Counted from the stretch's first letter, positions 34,591 through 43,610 are shown. The stretch: 64,000 bases of DNA from Janthinobacterium violaceinigrum (GCF_009208555.1 NZ_WFLI01000005.1:1-64000), one strand, 5' to 3'. Notes: generated from the letters alone by a model not told the origin. Made by a program: numbers and translations.

Positions 34591-35349
34591 TTACCGGCTG
34601 CGTGGGTCGATCAAGGAATCCAGCATGGCGTGCGCTTGCAGGTCGCTCCGGGCCGCCGCCTCTTCCTCGCCACTTAAAATCCAGTGCGTCCTGCCGTCTT
34701 GCGTATTACTGTTGCCATATGCCTGCATCGCCTGGCGCAATGCCTGTTGACGCTCCGGCGGTAGCGCGTCGAGTCTGGACTGGCTGAAAATACTGATGGG
34801 ATATACGTCGCGTATGTGCTCATACTGCAGCCCGTTGCGCTTGATGGCGCCCCAGTTATTGCCAGGATCGGAACTGGCCGGTACAAACGGATGGGCTTCA
34901 TCGATTATGCGATAGCCGCCTGCGTAACCCGCACCATAGCCCAGCGTTTCGCTGTAGCCGTACACATAATCGCAATGATCGAGCAAGCCAGATATGCCCT
35001 CCGCGCTTTGAAATAGCTGTGCCAGCGGCAGTTTGCTGGCGTTGATAGCCAGCATCAGCGAAGAGCTATTTGAGTACAGGGCAAGAACGTCGCAGTTCGC
35101 CCACTCGTCTATATCGTCGGGTGGTACGACCCGAGGCGAATACAGGCTGATGCTGTCGGCATCAGGTGCGAACAGGGTTTTCTCGTAGTTTTTCTGCGAA
35201 AACTTGACGACCTTGCCGGTCTTGCTGCCGTAGCGATCAACGCGCTCGCCCACCTGCTCAAACCAGGCAAATAGTTGCGCGCTGACGGCGGCAGGAATAA
35301 ATGGGCTGTTCTTTTTGAATTCGCCTACCAGGAAATGAAATTGCTCCAT
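34591..35349 (-). CDS. Hypothetical protein (252 residues)
   Basis: Not recognised. It is a soluble protein with no signal peptide or membrane helix. It begins MEQFHFLVGEFKKNSPFIPA and contains an Asp/Glu-rich middle (RVVPPDDIDEWANCDVLALY), a Gly/Tyr-rich stretch (VYGYSETLGYGAGYAGGYRI) and a charged C-terminal helix (LDALPPERQQALRQAMQAYG). Size and composition are like those of polymorphic-toxin immunity or SMI1-type proteins, but no signature was found. It is flanked by the tmRNA-like fragment. Confidence 0.7.
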   Translation of the reverse strand: MEQFHFLVGEFKKNSPFIPAAVSAQLFAWFEQVGERVDRYGSKTGKVVKFSQKNYEKTLFAPDADSISLYSPRVVPPDDIDEWANCDVLALYSNSSSLMLAINASKLPLAQLFQSAEGISGLLDHCDYVYGYSETLGYGAGYAGGYRIIDEAHPFVPASSDPGNNWGAIKRNGLQYEHIRDVYPISIFSQSRLDALPPERQQALRQAMQAYGNSNTQDGRTHWILSGEEEAAARSDLQAHAMLDSLIDPRSR

Positions 35350-35551
35350 GTGTCACCATAGTTAATGTTATGCGCGCATGATGCCATGCGCGCGGCCATG
35401 CGGCTGCACGCCATTCCAGCCTACATTTGATTTTCATAGCCAAATCGTATTGGTGCAGATATACAAAGACTTTTTGTAGCGATTCTTATGCGTAGGTAGT
35501 CCGGTAGGTACGGTTGGCGTATGGCGGTTTGAAAGCCTTAAAACTTAGATA

Positions 35552-35601
35552 TTTGAATCTCACACGCAGCGCGCCTTCGTGCCCTATGTGTGAGATTCGA
35601 A
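35552..35601. repeat. 14-bp inverted repeat
   Basis: TTTGAATCTCACAC (35552-35565) pairs with GTGTGAGATTCGAA (35588-35601) with one G-T pair and a 22-base loop. The arms share 12 bases with the T arm of tRNA-Ser at 17736-17747. Confidence 0.5.
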
Positions 35602-35630
35602 GGGCCGGGCCTACCGGTTCAGCCCGCCCC

Positions 35631-35682
35631 GAATGCCGCTGCGCGGCAGCCCCTCGCGCCGAGGGCGCACGTTCGTGTTTCC
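35631..35682 (-). repeat. Dispersed GC-rich repeat, copy 1
   Basis: Contains GCGCGGCAGC, TCGCGCCG, GGGCGC and CGTTCGTG in the same order and spacing as 40288-40343. It lies 80 bases 3' of the DUF3667 gene. Function unknown; it could act as a hairpin at the transcript end. Confidence 0.45.
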
Positions 35683-35761
35683 AATTAGGTCTTCAACTGA
35701 GCCAGCTTGTACAGCAAGTGCAGCAGCCCGTATCCGAATAGCAGACCTGTCCTCGTACTTG

Positions 35762-36877
35762 CTAATGCACGCTCTTCATCAACACGAGCACAATGAACAC
35801 GCAAAACACGATGTTGGCCACTACCAGCAGCATGCAAGTGCGCCACAGCGCGCCCCATTTGCCCAGGTTATAGGTGCCGCGTAGCTGCAGAAACATGTGC
35901 AGGGGCGGCGCCAGGCACACCAGTAATCCGATCAGCCAACCCTGGTTGAGCATCGATAGCGGTATCAACACGGTAAACAGCAAGGACATGAAGCACAGCG
36001 AGTACAGCACGAACACCGCATGCTCGTACATGGTCACGTCGCGTTTCCAGAAAAACATCAGCCACATGAAGGGCAGCGAGATCGGGATCAGCAGGAACGA
36101 GAACTTGTAGATCGTGTTCTTGAGCTTGTAAAACGCCAACTCGGGATTCTCAGCGGCATGACGAAAGCTTTTTTCCAGCTCCGGAAAATCGGCGTCGGGA
36201 TTGGGTGGGCTGGATGCGATCTTGGCGACAGTCTTGTCGAACCAGCCGGGCTCTCTCAGCTCAATGGCCTCCTCACTGTTCACTTTTTCGGGCGATACGA
36301 CGTACAGCAGGCGTTGCTCGGCTTCGTGTTGCAGCTTGCGCGACACGGCCAGCGCCTTCTCGACCCCAGCGACCCCGGTATTGGCCTTGCGGGCTTCAGC
36401 CAGCGCCTGCTCATTGCGCTCGACCCGGAGCTTGGCAGACGCGGCGTGGTTGGTCAGCGAGGCGATATTGGCGTCGCGGCTGAGAAGCTTGCCGCTGCCG
36501 AACGAGGTGATGAAGAAGGTCAGGAAGACCATGAACAGGAACAGCGCTAGCGGCGAAACATAGTTCTTGCGCTGGCCGTCGATGTAGCGGCGCGTCAGAC
36601 GGCCCGGAAAGGCCACCAGCAGCGGGAGCGTCTTCCAGGCCTTGGCGTCGAAGTGCAGGATGCCGTGCATGACTTCTTCGGCCAGGTGCAGCAGCGAATG
36701 GTGGATGTGGGCCGACTGGCCGCAGGCCTGGCAAAACGCGCCGCCCAGCGGCGCCTGGCAGTTGGCGCAGTTCGCAATGGGCGCGGCACTGGCCCGCTGC
36801 GGCGTGTTATCGCCCTCGATTTCGCTGGACGTCACACCTGCCATCGTCAGGGCGCCGGCTGCTTTCAAGTCACTCAT
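35762..36877 (-). CDS. DUF3667 domain-containing membrane protein
   Basis: 371 residues from ATG 36877 (MSDLKAAGALTMAG), chosen because a GGTGAGAG site precedes it and the longer upstream frame looks non-coding. A zinc-ribbon (CANCQAPLGGAFCQACGQSA, about 35-54) is followed by HHSLLHLAEEVMHGILHFDA and GRLTRRYIDGQRKNYVSPLA, diagnostic of DUF3667. A membrane helix follows (LALFLFMVFLTFFITSF), then a coiled periplasmic or cytosolic region and four more helices at the C-terminus. Function unknown. Confidence 0.88.
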   Translation of the reverse strand: MSDLKAAGALTMAGVTSSEIEGDNTPQRASAAPIANCANCQAPLGGAFCQACGQSAHIHHSLLHLAEEVMHGILHFDAKAWKTLPLLVAFPGRLTRRYIDGQRKNYVSPLALFLFMVFLTFFITSFGSGKLLSRDANIASLTNHAASAKLRVERNEQALAEARKANTGVAGVEKALAVSRKLQHEAEQRLLYVVSPEKVNSEEAIELREPGWFDKTVAKIASSPPNPDADFPELEKSFRHAAENPELAFYKLKNTIYKFSFLLIPISLPFMWLMFFWKRDVTMYEHAVFVLYSLCFMSLLFTVLIPLSMLNQGWLIGLLVCLAPPLHMFLQLRGTYNLGKWGALWRTCMLLVVANIVFCVFIVLVLMKSVH

Positions 36878-37123
36878 CGCGCATCTCTCACCAGGAAAAT
36901 GGCTGATTGTGCAACAAGGCGCCTGTATGTTCAAGTAAATACTGGCAAAAACGGCAATCGGTTTGCGCAGCCGAGTGCGTGCCAATTCAGCGCCAACAGC
37001 GAGTGGCCTTGAATCTGAACCTCGCGCGTGCAGCACAGCGGTTTTTCGTGCGGATGCGGCGATGGCGAGGGACGCGCTATGCCTCCTCCATGCGTGCTCC
37101 GGCCCGGTGCCGTCACGCCCGGC

Positions 37124-37726
37124 TTACTGGTAAATGGTCAGGTATTGCGCGGGAATGTGGAGCGGGTGGAGCATGCCCGCGAAAGCCAGGTCAATCAGGA
37201 GGGCGGCCAGCAGGCCGGCTCCCGCCGGGATGCCAAGGGCGAACCTGCGCACCGTCAGGGAGCGCGCTTGGACTTGCCAATACATGGCACAGCCCAGGTG
37301 CGTGAACAGGGCAGACACAGAGAAGAAATAGTACGGCGCAAACAACAATGCATATGGCATCCGCACAAAACCGGCAGCGGCATAGTAGAAATTGGTGTCG
37401 AGCTCGAGCGCGGCGCGGCCGAACAGGACTGCACCGACATGAAAAAGCAGGAACAGGGCCAGGTAGATTCCCGAGCCGGCCTGCAGCCACGCTACCAGTC
37501 CGGAGCGTTCTTTCCATTTCTGCCGCACCAGCCATGTTCCGCTGCCACATTGAAACAGCACGCACGCCAGCAGCACCGGCTCGACTACGGCATGCCGATA
37601 GAGTGGCCGGATCGCCTCCATGACGGCGATGTGCGCGTGGGCGCCGGCAATGGCCGCCAGGTGATTGGCAAGATGGAGCAATAGATAGGCCGCCAGGCGG
37701 TGAACTTTACGAATTGACATATGCAT
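37124..37726 (-). CDS. Four-helix membrane protein, cytochrome b (Sdh/Frd)-like
   Basis: 200 residues with about five hydrophobic segments. The N-terminus KVHRLAAYLLLHLANHLAAI with a second His-rich patch (AGAHAHIAVMEAIR) and LFLLFHVGAVLFGR later resemble the heme-binding helices of succinate dehydrogenase/fumarate reductase cytochrome b subunits. No flavoprotein or iron-sulphur partner is nearby. It neighbours a cytochrome P450 but is separated by 170 bases. Low certainty on function; membrane location is certain. Confidence 0.65.
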   Translation of the reverse strand: MHMSIRKVHRLAAYLLLHLANHLAAIAGAHAHIAVMEAIRPLYRHAVVEPVLLACVLFQCGSGTWLVRQKWKERSGLVAWLQAGSGIYLALFLLFHVGAVLFGRAALELDTNFYYAAAGFVRMPYALLFAPYYFFSVSALFTHLGCAMYWQVQARSLTVRRFALGIPAGAGLLAALLIDLAFAGMLHPLHIPAQYLTIYQ

Positions 37727-37896
37727 TCATGAGTGAGTCGGGTTTTTCCTGTGTTGCGCTGGCGCTCCACCAACCCGAGGACAGCAACACCTGCTGTGTT
37801 TGCCTACCGTCACGTGCCCATGGCCTCGGAGTGTTGGCGCCGCTTGCCAACGCGCTGGAGATACCGCTCCATAAGAAGATTCCTGTCCAGGAGCGA

Positions 37897-39327
37897 TCAG
37901 TCCATTGCCGCCGATCCCCGCTGGCGCAGGGTGATCGCCAGCGGCGTGGACGTCATCGTGAAACCCATCACTTCACTGGGGGCGGCGCCAGTCAATGGCC
38001 GGACTTGCGTGACATCGAAGTTGGCCAGCACCGTTGCCATTGCTACCTTGATTTCCATCAGTGCCAGGTAGCGTCCAGGGCACATTCTTGGCCCGGCGCC
38101 AAACGGCAGGGACAACTGGCGGGCAGCGCCATCGTTAACCAGCCAACGCTCCGGTGTGAAACGCTGCGCTTCGGGAATGAACGCCTCGGCCACGCTGTCG
38201 TGCCGCAATACGCACCACAGCAGGGTATCCGCCGGCAGGCGCACATCCAATACCGTGGTCTCGCACAGCGCCTGCAGCGGCAGGAATGGCGCGGGTGGCT
38301 TCAGGCGCATGGCTTCAAGCGCACATGCCTCCATATAATCGAGCCCGTCGACCTGTTCCGGTGTCATCGTGTCGGTATCGGATATCTTGCTCAGTACTTC
38401 CTGTTGCGCACGTTCCAGTGCGGTTCGATTCTGCCAGAGCAGCCAGATCAGCCATGCGAGCGCGCTGGCAGTCGTCTCCTGGCCGCCCAGCAGCATGGTG
38501 GAGACGTTGCCAGAAATGACAGCTTGATTGACGCCGCTATCCGGTTTCCCGGCTGCCAGCAGCATGGCTTGCAGCATGTTGACGGGCTGGGCGCGCAGCG
38601 CGGGATCGGCCGCAAGCGCGTGGCGTGCCTGGTCGATAAAACCATCCGTCGCCGCCTGCAGTGCGCGTACGCTGCGTTCCAGGCGCCGGTCCGCGGGAAG
38701 CCGCAGCCAGCGCCAGTAAGGGAACGGCATCAGCGAGCGGCGGGCCACTCCGGCCATCACCTCGCTCACGTCTTCCTGCAGCTTGTCGTCGCCGTTGAGC
38801 AGCGTATTGACGTCTTCACCAAAGGCGAGACCGGCAATCACATCGACCGTGTAGCGTTTGAGGTCACCAGAAAGATCAATCTCCTGCTGCGCTTGTGCCG
38901 CAGCGTTCCAGCGCTGCGCCAGTCGCAGGCCCACTTGACGCAGACGCACGAAATACGCCCTGACCATTGCTGGCGAAAAGCTGTGCATCACCATGCGGCG
39001 CTGCGTCAGCCATTCGTCGCCCTCGGCCAGCAGCAGACCGGGTGCGCCGCCCAGTTCGGCCGAGATGTCGGCCGTCACGGCGGGGCGGCGGAAGGTGTCG
39101 GGCCGCGCACGCAGTACCTGGGTGATCGCCGTGCTGTCCGACACCACCACCACTTGCCGGCTGCCTATGCTGGCCCGGAATATCGGGCCGTAGCGCCCGC
39201 TCCATTTTTCCATGGTCCGGTGGATAGTGCGGGGGTTGAGCTGGTGCGCATTGCCGAGAAACGGCAGCGCGGGCGGGGCAGGCAAGTCGGCGATCTCGCG
39301 CGAGACGGGCATGGCGGCAGTATTCAT
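37897..39327 (-). CDS. Cytochrome P450
   Basis: 476 residues from ATG 39327, preceded by GAGGGAG; the longer upstream frame lies over the divergent regulator. Heme-thiolate monooxygenase. Visible motifs are the I-helix oxygen-binding GGQETTASALAW, the ExxR of the K helix (CALEAMRLKPPAP) and the heme loop PFGAGPRMCPGRYLAL with axial Cys near 416. There is no membrane anchor, so it is probably soluble. No ferredoxin or reductase gene is close, so redox partners must come from elsewhere. It is divergent from an AraC regulator that probably controls it. Confidence 0.95.
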   Translation of the reverse strand: MNTAAMPVSREIADLPAPPALPFLGNAHQLNPRTIHRTMEKWSGRYGPIFRASIGSRQVVVVSDSTAITQVLRARPDTFRRPAVTADISAELGGAPGLLLAEGDEWLTQRRMVMHSFSPAMVRAYFVRLRQVGLRLAQRWNAAAQAQQEIDLSGDLKRYTVDVIAGLAFGEDVNTLLNGDDKLQEDVSEVMAGVARRSLMPFPYWRWLRLPADRRLERSVRALQAATDGFIDQARHALAADPALRAQPVNMLQAMLLAAGKPDSGVNQAVISGNVSTMLLGGQETTASALAWLIWLLWQNRTALERAQQEVLSKISDTDTMTPEQVDGLDYMEACALEAMRLKPPAPFLPLQALCETTVLDVRLPADTLLWCVLRHDSVAEAFIPEAQRFTPERWLVNDGAARQLSLPFGAGPRMCPGRYLALMEIKVAMATVLANFDVTQVRPLTGAAPSEVMGFTMTSTPLAITLRQRGSAAMD

Positions 39328-39416
39328 GAAACTCCCTCGGTTGGCAGGTGATGAAGGCAGTATCGTTTGCTCAGGCAAGCAGGTCTTGAACGTTTGCGAC
39401 ACGCTACAATGCTTGC

Positions 39417-40283
39417 ATGACGCCACCTGATGCCATCTGCCCGCCGACTGTCGCACGCCTCGTTGCCCCGCGCGTGGCACTGGCTTCCTGCGTACGTGCC
39501 TGGCTGGTACGCAGCACCATGTACTCTGCCCCGTTGCCGCCGGCACAGCGTCTTAACCGCTTTCCCGCGACGCCGTTCTGCGCCATTACATGGATGATCG
39601 AGGGAAATGCCACACTGGTGGAGCCGGCCACCGGCGAGGAGGCGGGCCCCGGCGACGCCGTCTTTTCCGGTCCGCGCACGCAGCCGTGCATCACTGCCAA
39701 TCCCGGCCCCGTACACACGATTACGGTGCTGTTCTTTGCCGACGCGCTGCATCGGCTGACCGGGATGGACATGTCCGCTCAGATCAATAATATGGCCGAA
39801 CTTGGCGCTGCGCTCGGTGACGAATGGCGGGCGCTGTCGGCGCCCTTGCTGGCGGCGGCGGACGATGAGGCCCGTATCGCCGTGCTGGAAGACTGGCTGG
39901 AGCCGCGATGGCGCCAGGAGCGGGGCTCCGAGGGCGCATTATGGGCGCCGATCCATGACTGGCTGCAGGCGCTTGCCCTGCGGGCCGCAACCGCTGGCGC
40001 GGGACGCAGCGCACGAATGGTGGAGCGCCGCGTGCGGACGTGGACAGGGCACCCCTTGCGTATGCTGCGCCGCCTGGCGCGGGCCGAGGAATCGTTGGTG
40101 GCTGCGACGCGCGAGCAGCAGCAGGGGAAAACGTCGCTGTCCGACGTGGCGGCCCGTTCAGGCTACGCGGATCAGGCGCATCTGTCGCGTGATGCGCGCG
40201 AATTGGTGGGCGCCAGCCCGCGCGAGCTGATTACGCTCGCGCAGACGGATGAGAGCTATTGGTTGTACCGCATATGGGTTTGA
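39417..40283 (+). CDS. AraC-family transcriptional regulator
   Basis: 288 residues. The N-terminal part is an AraC-type ligand-binding domain (CAITWMIEGNATLVEPATGE; SGPRTQPCITANPGPVHTIT). The C-terminal DNA-binding domain has two HTH segments (RTWTGHPLRMLRRLARAEES; LSDVAARSGYADQAHLSRDA) and the family-typical SPRELI. It is divergent from the P450 gene with 89 bases between, so it is the likely regulator of it. Confidence 0.9.
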   Translation: MTPPDAICPPTVARLVAPRVALASCVRAWLVRSTMYSAPLPPAQRLNRFPATPFCAITWMIEGNATLVEPATGEEAGPGDAVFSGPRTQPCITANPGPVHTITVLFFADALHRLTGMDMSAQINNMAELGAALGDEWRALSAPLLAAADDEARIAVLEDWLEPRWRQERGSEGALWAPIHDWLQALALRAATAGAGRSARMVERRVRTWTGHPLRMLRRLARAEESLVAATREQQQGKTSLSDVAARSGYADQAHLSRDARELVGASPRELITLAQTDESYWLYRIWV

Positions 40284-40287
40284 CCAG

Positions 40288-40343
40288 GGATCGCTGCCGT
40301 CGCGCGGCAGCTTCGCGCGCCGCGGGCGCGCGTTCGTGATCCC
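40288..40343 (+). repeat. Dispersed GC-rich repeat, copy 2
   Basis: Begins 5 bases after the AraC stop and shares the block order of 35631-35682 (GCGCGGCAGC ... CGTTCGTG). The inner CTGCCGT/CGCGGCAG is a hairpin. It sits between two convergent genes, so a bidirectional terminator role is possible. Confidence 0.45.
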
Positions 40344-40430
40344 GATTGTCTTTCGACTGCCCCGGCTTTTACCGCATCCAGCGCATCAGTCCGTATCTGA
40401 GTGACGGAACTGATCCACGCGCGTGGACAG

Positions 40431-41831
40431 TCAAACCACGGCCGCGCTGAACGACTCGGGCCGCCTTGCAAGCAGATGCGACAGTCGTTGAAGACCCGCC
40501 TGCAAGCGTCCGCGGTCCTTGATGCTGCCCAGGGAGATCCGGATGGCATTCACGGATACGCTGCCAGTTGCAAATGCCTCCGCCGGCGTGACTGCGATGC
40601 CGGAGCTGTCGGCTGCCCGCGCCAGCTGCGAGGAGTTCCAATACGCCGGCAACTCGAGCCATACGTGCAGGCCGTCACCAGAGCCGCTGTAGCGCCCCGC
40701 CAGGATATCGCGGGCCATCCGGTGGCGCAGGCGCGCCTCCTTGCGTACGCCTTGCAACAGGCCGTCGGCCGAACCGTCGAGTATCCACTGCGTGGCCAGG
40801 GCGGCCGTCAGCGGCGCGACCATCAGCGCAAATGACCTGAGCGCGACCAGGAAGCGTTCGCGTTCCTGCGGGTCGCGTATCAGTACGAAGGCGACACGCA
40901 AGCCGGGCGTCAGGCATTTCGACAGGGTGGAGATGTAGTACACGTGTTCCGGGGCAAACGTGGCAACGGGCGGTGGCGGGGCATCGGCCAGCAGCCAGTA
41001 GGGATCGTCCTCGACGATGCGTACATTGCAGCGCTGCGCGATGCCGGCGAGCTCCTTGCGCCGGCGTTCCGGCATGGTGATGGCGGTCGGGTTCTGCAAT
41101 GTCGGATTGAGGTAGATCAGCCCCGGCTTGTGCTGGCGGCACGCTTGCTCCAGCATCGCGGGCACCATCCCGTGCTCGTCCGCTTCCACGGCAATGATGT
41201 GCCGGCCGAATTGGGCTGCTGCGGCCCGCAAGCCGGGATAACTGCTTGGCTCTGCCAGGATCGCGTCGCCTGGCTCCGTCAGCGCCAGGATCAATGCGGC
41301 GATCGCCGCTTGCGCACCGGGGCAGACAACAAGCTGCCGGGAATCCAGATGCCCGAACATCGGCGCCAGCCATTTGCTGCCAGCCTTGCGGTCGGAGTCG
41401 CTTCCCCCGCCCAGGTGGTAAGTCATCAGCAATTCATTATCTGCCCTCATCAGTACTTGCGACAGGCCTTGTCTCAACATGTCGTCAAAGTCCACGCCAT
41501 AGGGCGGCGGCGGGGTATTCATGCTCAGGTCGAGGATCGCCGTCAATTCGACTTTCGGCGCCGCGACATAAGTGCCCCGAGCGCCGCGGCCCTCCAGCAA
41601 GTTGCGGCGCCTGGCTTCGTCGTATGCGCGCGTGACCGTCGTCAGGTCGACGCCCAGCTGGGCTGCCAGGTGGCGTTGCGGGGGCAGCCGATCACCCGGG
41701 CTCAAGGAACCGATTGCCACCGCCGCCTGCAGCGCATCGGCAATCTGCAGGAAACGCGGCCCTTTGTTCGGGGTCAGGCGCGGCAGCCAGTTGGTTAAAT
41801 CTTCATCTTGTATGGTTTTCAACTGGGACAT
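40431..41831 (-). CDS. MocR-family (GntR-HTH plus aminotransferase) transcriptional regulator
   Basis: 466 residues. The N-terminal winged helix is FLQIADALQAAVAIGSLSPG, RLPPQRHLAAQLGVDLTTVT and RAYDEARRRNLLEGRGARGT. The remainder is a class-I aminotransferase-like domain with the PLP Lys in ISTLSKCLTPGLRVAF and the conserved LNPTLQNPTAITMPERRR. Such proteins usually regulate vitamin B6, amino-acid or transporter genes with PLP as sensor. No obvious target is adjacent. Confidence 0.93.
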   Translation of the reverse strand: MSQLKTIQDEDLTNWLPRLTPNKGPRFLQIADALQAAVAIGSLSPGDRLPPQRHLAAQLGVDLTTVTRAYDEARRRNLLEGRGARGTYVAAPKVELTAILDLSMNTPPPPYGVDFDDMLRQGLSQVLMRADNELLMTYHLGGGSDSDRKAGSKWLAPMFGHLDSRQLVVCPGAQAAIAALILALTEPGDAILAEPSSYPGLRAAAAQFGRHIIAVEADEHGMVPAMLEQACRQHKPGLIYLNPTLQNPTAITMPERRRKELAGIAQRCNVRIVEDDPYWLLADAPPPPVATFAPEHVYYISTLSKCLTPGLRVAFVLIRDPQERERFLVALRSFALMVAPLTAALATQWILDGSADGLLQGVRKEARLRHRMARDILAGRYSGSGDGLHVWLELPAYWNSSQLARAADSSGIAVTPAEAFATGSVSVNAIRISLGSIKDRGRLQAGLQRLSHLLARRPESFSAAVV

Positions 41832-41866
41832 TTTGTCTCAATGTATGGAGATTGTTTTCATGTAGT

Positions 41867-42085
41867 ATGCATCATAACGTAGAGCAACACCATGCTTGTA
41901 TGGCAGTTGCTGACGTTTTCTCTGCTCTCATGCGCATTCGGCACATCACTGCGCCCGATGCCACTGTGATGTCATGGCTGGCTATAATGAAAGAGTCAAA
42001 CAGGGTGCCTGGGGATGGGTTGGAGCAGTTGCTGCTGAAGCAGCGTTTTGAGGAAGTGTTCCTCACCACAGATAGTGTCAAGTAA
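41867..42085 (+). CDS. Hypothetical 72-residue protein (uncertain)
   Basis: A short frame beginning MHHNVEQHHACMAVADVFSA and ending QLLLKQRFEEVFLTTDSVK. It is not recognised and has no clear ribosome site. It lies in the gap between the divergent MocR gene and a small membrane protein. It may be non-coding. Confidence 0.25.
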   Translation: MHHNVEQHHACMAVADVFSALMRIRHITAPDATVMSWLAIMKESNRVPGDGLEQLLLKQRFEEVFLTTDSVK

Positions 42086-42104
42086 TAGCCTGGAAATATT
42101 CAAA

Positions 42105-42350
42105 ATGATAGATTGGACCCCTATAGTCTTCGTCACGTTCAAGGCTCTCGTGCTCGCCACGGGCATGTTCTTTGCCATCAAGTGGCATTACGATCAAGGC
42201 AAGAAGGATAAGGACAAGGCGAAGCAGAATCGCGCGGTGCTGCGTGCGAGCGGCAAGGTGATCGCCATCTTCGGACTATTGCTGCTGAGCCTGGGTCTCG
42301 TCACCTTCATCTTTGTCAGGATGCTCGGCCTGGAGTTGGCCTTCTCATGA
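42105..42350 (+). CDS. Small two-helix membrane protein
   Basis: 81 residues from ATG 42105 (MIDWTPIVFVTFKALVLATG). Two hydrophobic helices (about 5-24 and 51-75) flank a strongly basic hydrophilic linker (YDQGKKDKDKAKQNRAVLRA). No family recognised. Between it and the next gene (42351-42576) lies a LexA-type box. Confidence 0.6.
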   Translation: MIDWTPIVFVTFKALVLATGMFFAIKWHYDQGKKDKDKAKQNRAVLRASGKVIAIFGLLLLSLGLVTFIFVRMLGLELAFS

Positions 42351-42533
42351 GCGAAGTGCGAAGCCTGGCGAATTTTCCAGGCCCGTGACCTGTGTTTCAT
42401 CCTTGAAGGGGATGCCGCATCAGTTCGTCGCATCTGTGCCTGTATCCATGCTGGGCCCGACTCCCGCGCCCGCACGGTGCTTTCTGTCTTGGGGTCTGAA
42501 AGTGCCTGCACGTATGCCTTGCCTGTCTGAAAG

Positions 42534-42553
42534 TACTGTGTAAAAATACAGTA
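42534..42553 (+). promoter_or_regulatory. LexA-type SOS box upstream of the GFA gene
   Basis: TACTGT-N8-ACAGTA: both conserved halves CTGT and ACAG with 8 bases between, exactly the gamma/betaproteobacterial LexA pattern, with symmetric TA/TA extensions. It lies 24 bases before the GFA start, over the expected -10 region (a TTGCCT -35-like hexamer is at 42519-42524), so LexA could block transcription. Confidence 0.6.
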
Positions 42554-42576
42554 TCAACTTTCAAACAGGACACCTC

Positions 42577-42972
42577 ATGATCAAAGGCAGTTGCTGCTGC
42601 GGCTCGGTAAAGTTTGAATTGGCATCGCCCCCAGCCATGATGGGCATGTGCCACTGTTCTCGTTGCCGGAAGGCCGGAGCAAGTGCCCTGGCCTTCGTTA
42701 ATAAAAGCTCATTTACCTTGCTGGAGGGGCGGGAATTTATTCAACGATATGCGCCAGAGCCACCGTTTACATATGCAAGAACCTTTTGCAAGCACTGCGG
42801 GACGTCTTTGGGAGAGATTGGCTCAGAGAGTGATTCATTTCCAATCTCGGTGAATTGCCTGGATGATGACCCTGAGATAAGTATGCAATTTCATGTGTAT
42901 GTCGGCTCCAAGCCTGCATGGTATGAGATCTGTGATAATGCAAAACAGTTTCAAGAAAGTCCGACATCATAA
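42577..42972 (+). CDS. GFA family (glutathione-dependent formaldehyde-activating enzyme-like) protein
   Basis: 131 residues. The zinc-binding cysteines are all visible: CCCGSVKFEL near the N-terminus, MCHCSRCRKAGASA and TFCKHCGTSLGE. GFA-fold proteins bind zinc and sometimes glutathione; substrate unknown. A LexA-type box precedes it, suggesting damage induction. A terminator follows at 42971-43001. Confidence 0.92.
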   Translation: MIKGSCCCGSVKFELASPPAMMGMCHCSRCRKAGASALAFVNKSSFTLLEGREFIQRYAPEPPFTYARTFCKHCGTSLGEIGSESDSFPISVNCLDDDPEISMQFHVYVGSKPAWYEICDNAKQFQESPTS

Positions 42973-43001
42973 AAAAAGCCAGTCAGTTGACTGGCTTTTT
43001 T
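42971..43001 (+). terminator. Rho-independent terminator after the GFA gene
   Basis: GCCAGTC/GACTGGC stem with a 4-base loop, preceded by seven A and followed by T6, so it can work in both directions. Confidence 0.88.
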
Positions 43002-43082
43002 ATTGTACTCCTGAGTTTTCGAAGAATTGCGATGCTCGTTTTTTCTCAGGATGGAACCTCGTAGCGACCCTTCATCGAGGTA

Positions 43083-43460
43083 TCATCGATTCTTTGCAAT
43101 CACATCACTCATGTACTCATTTAAATCGCGAAAATCCTTGACCCGCCAGGCGTACGGCGCCACCTTGACGCCATTCTCTTTCAGGGTTTTTGGAATCAAG
43201 TCTCCATTCGGACGCAAGATTACCGATGAAACAATGACGCCCGGATAATCCCTGAGGCGCTTTTTGAAAGCGGATGTTGTCAGGTCAGGTGTGGGCGGAT
43301 TGCTTTTGTTTGCCAATGGCCCTGTTCCCTTGATATCCACGCCGTGGCACATGGCACATCTCTGTACATAGAGATTTTTTCCATTGATATTCTCGGCGAA
43401 GGACGATGATGTTTGAAGCAGTGACAGAATTCCCAGCGAAGCGATGAGTAATATTTTCAT
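43083..43460 (-). CDS. Periplasmic c-type cytochrome
   Basis: 125 residues from ATG 43460. A Sec signal peptide (MKILLIASLGILSLLQTSSS, cleaved near FAE) precedes a single-heme domain: CAMCHG binds heme, and the Met ligand is probably in LNEYMSDVI near the end. A segment with Pro (SNPPTPDLTTSAF) is common in such monoheme carriers. Periplasmic electron carrier; partner unknown. Confidence 0.9.
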   Translation of the reverse strand: MKILLIASLGILSLLQTSSSFAENINGKNLYVQRCAMCHGVDIKGTGPLANKSNPPTPDLTTSAFKKRLRDYPGVIVSSVILRPNGDLIPKTLKENGVKVAPYAWRVKDFRDLNEYMSDVIAKNR

Positions 43461-43610
43461 GTTGCGTGTTGTCTGAGCCAGATATGAATCCATGATTATA
43501 TCTGTCCTTGTCCGTTTGCACGAAGCCGGTGATTTTAATCGAGAAATTCTGGTGTCACCGCATCGCAGGCGCCTGACTCTCCACGCGGCCAGTCATGAGC
43601 GATGAATCCC

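Larger units (their letters stand above)
35350..35761. other. 412-base intergenic region with hairpins and a dispersed repeat
   Basis: No convincing gene. It holds the inverted repeat at 35552-35601, the repeat copy at 35631-35682 and several short GC-rich palindromes (CCGGTAGGTAC; GGGCCGGGCC). Confidence 0.5.

Noticed and set aside
17736-35601. tRNA-Ser T arm (17736-17747) matching 12 bases at 35590-35601 as prophage attachment repeats
   Set aside because: The right copy is inverted, short and part of a hairpin, so it cannot be the direct repeat expected from integration.
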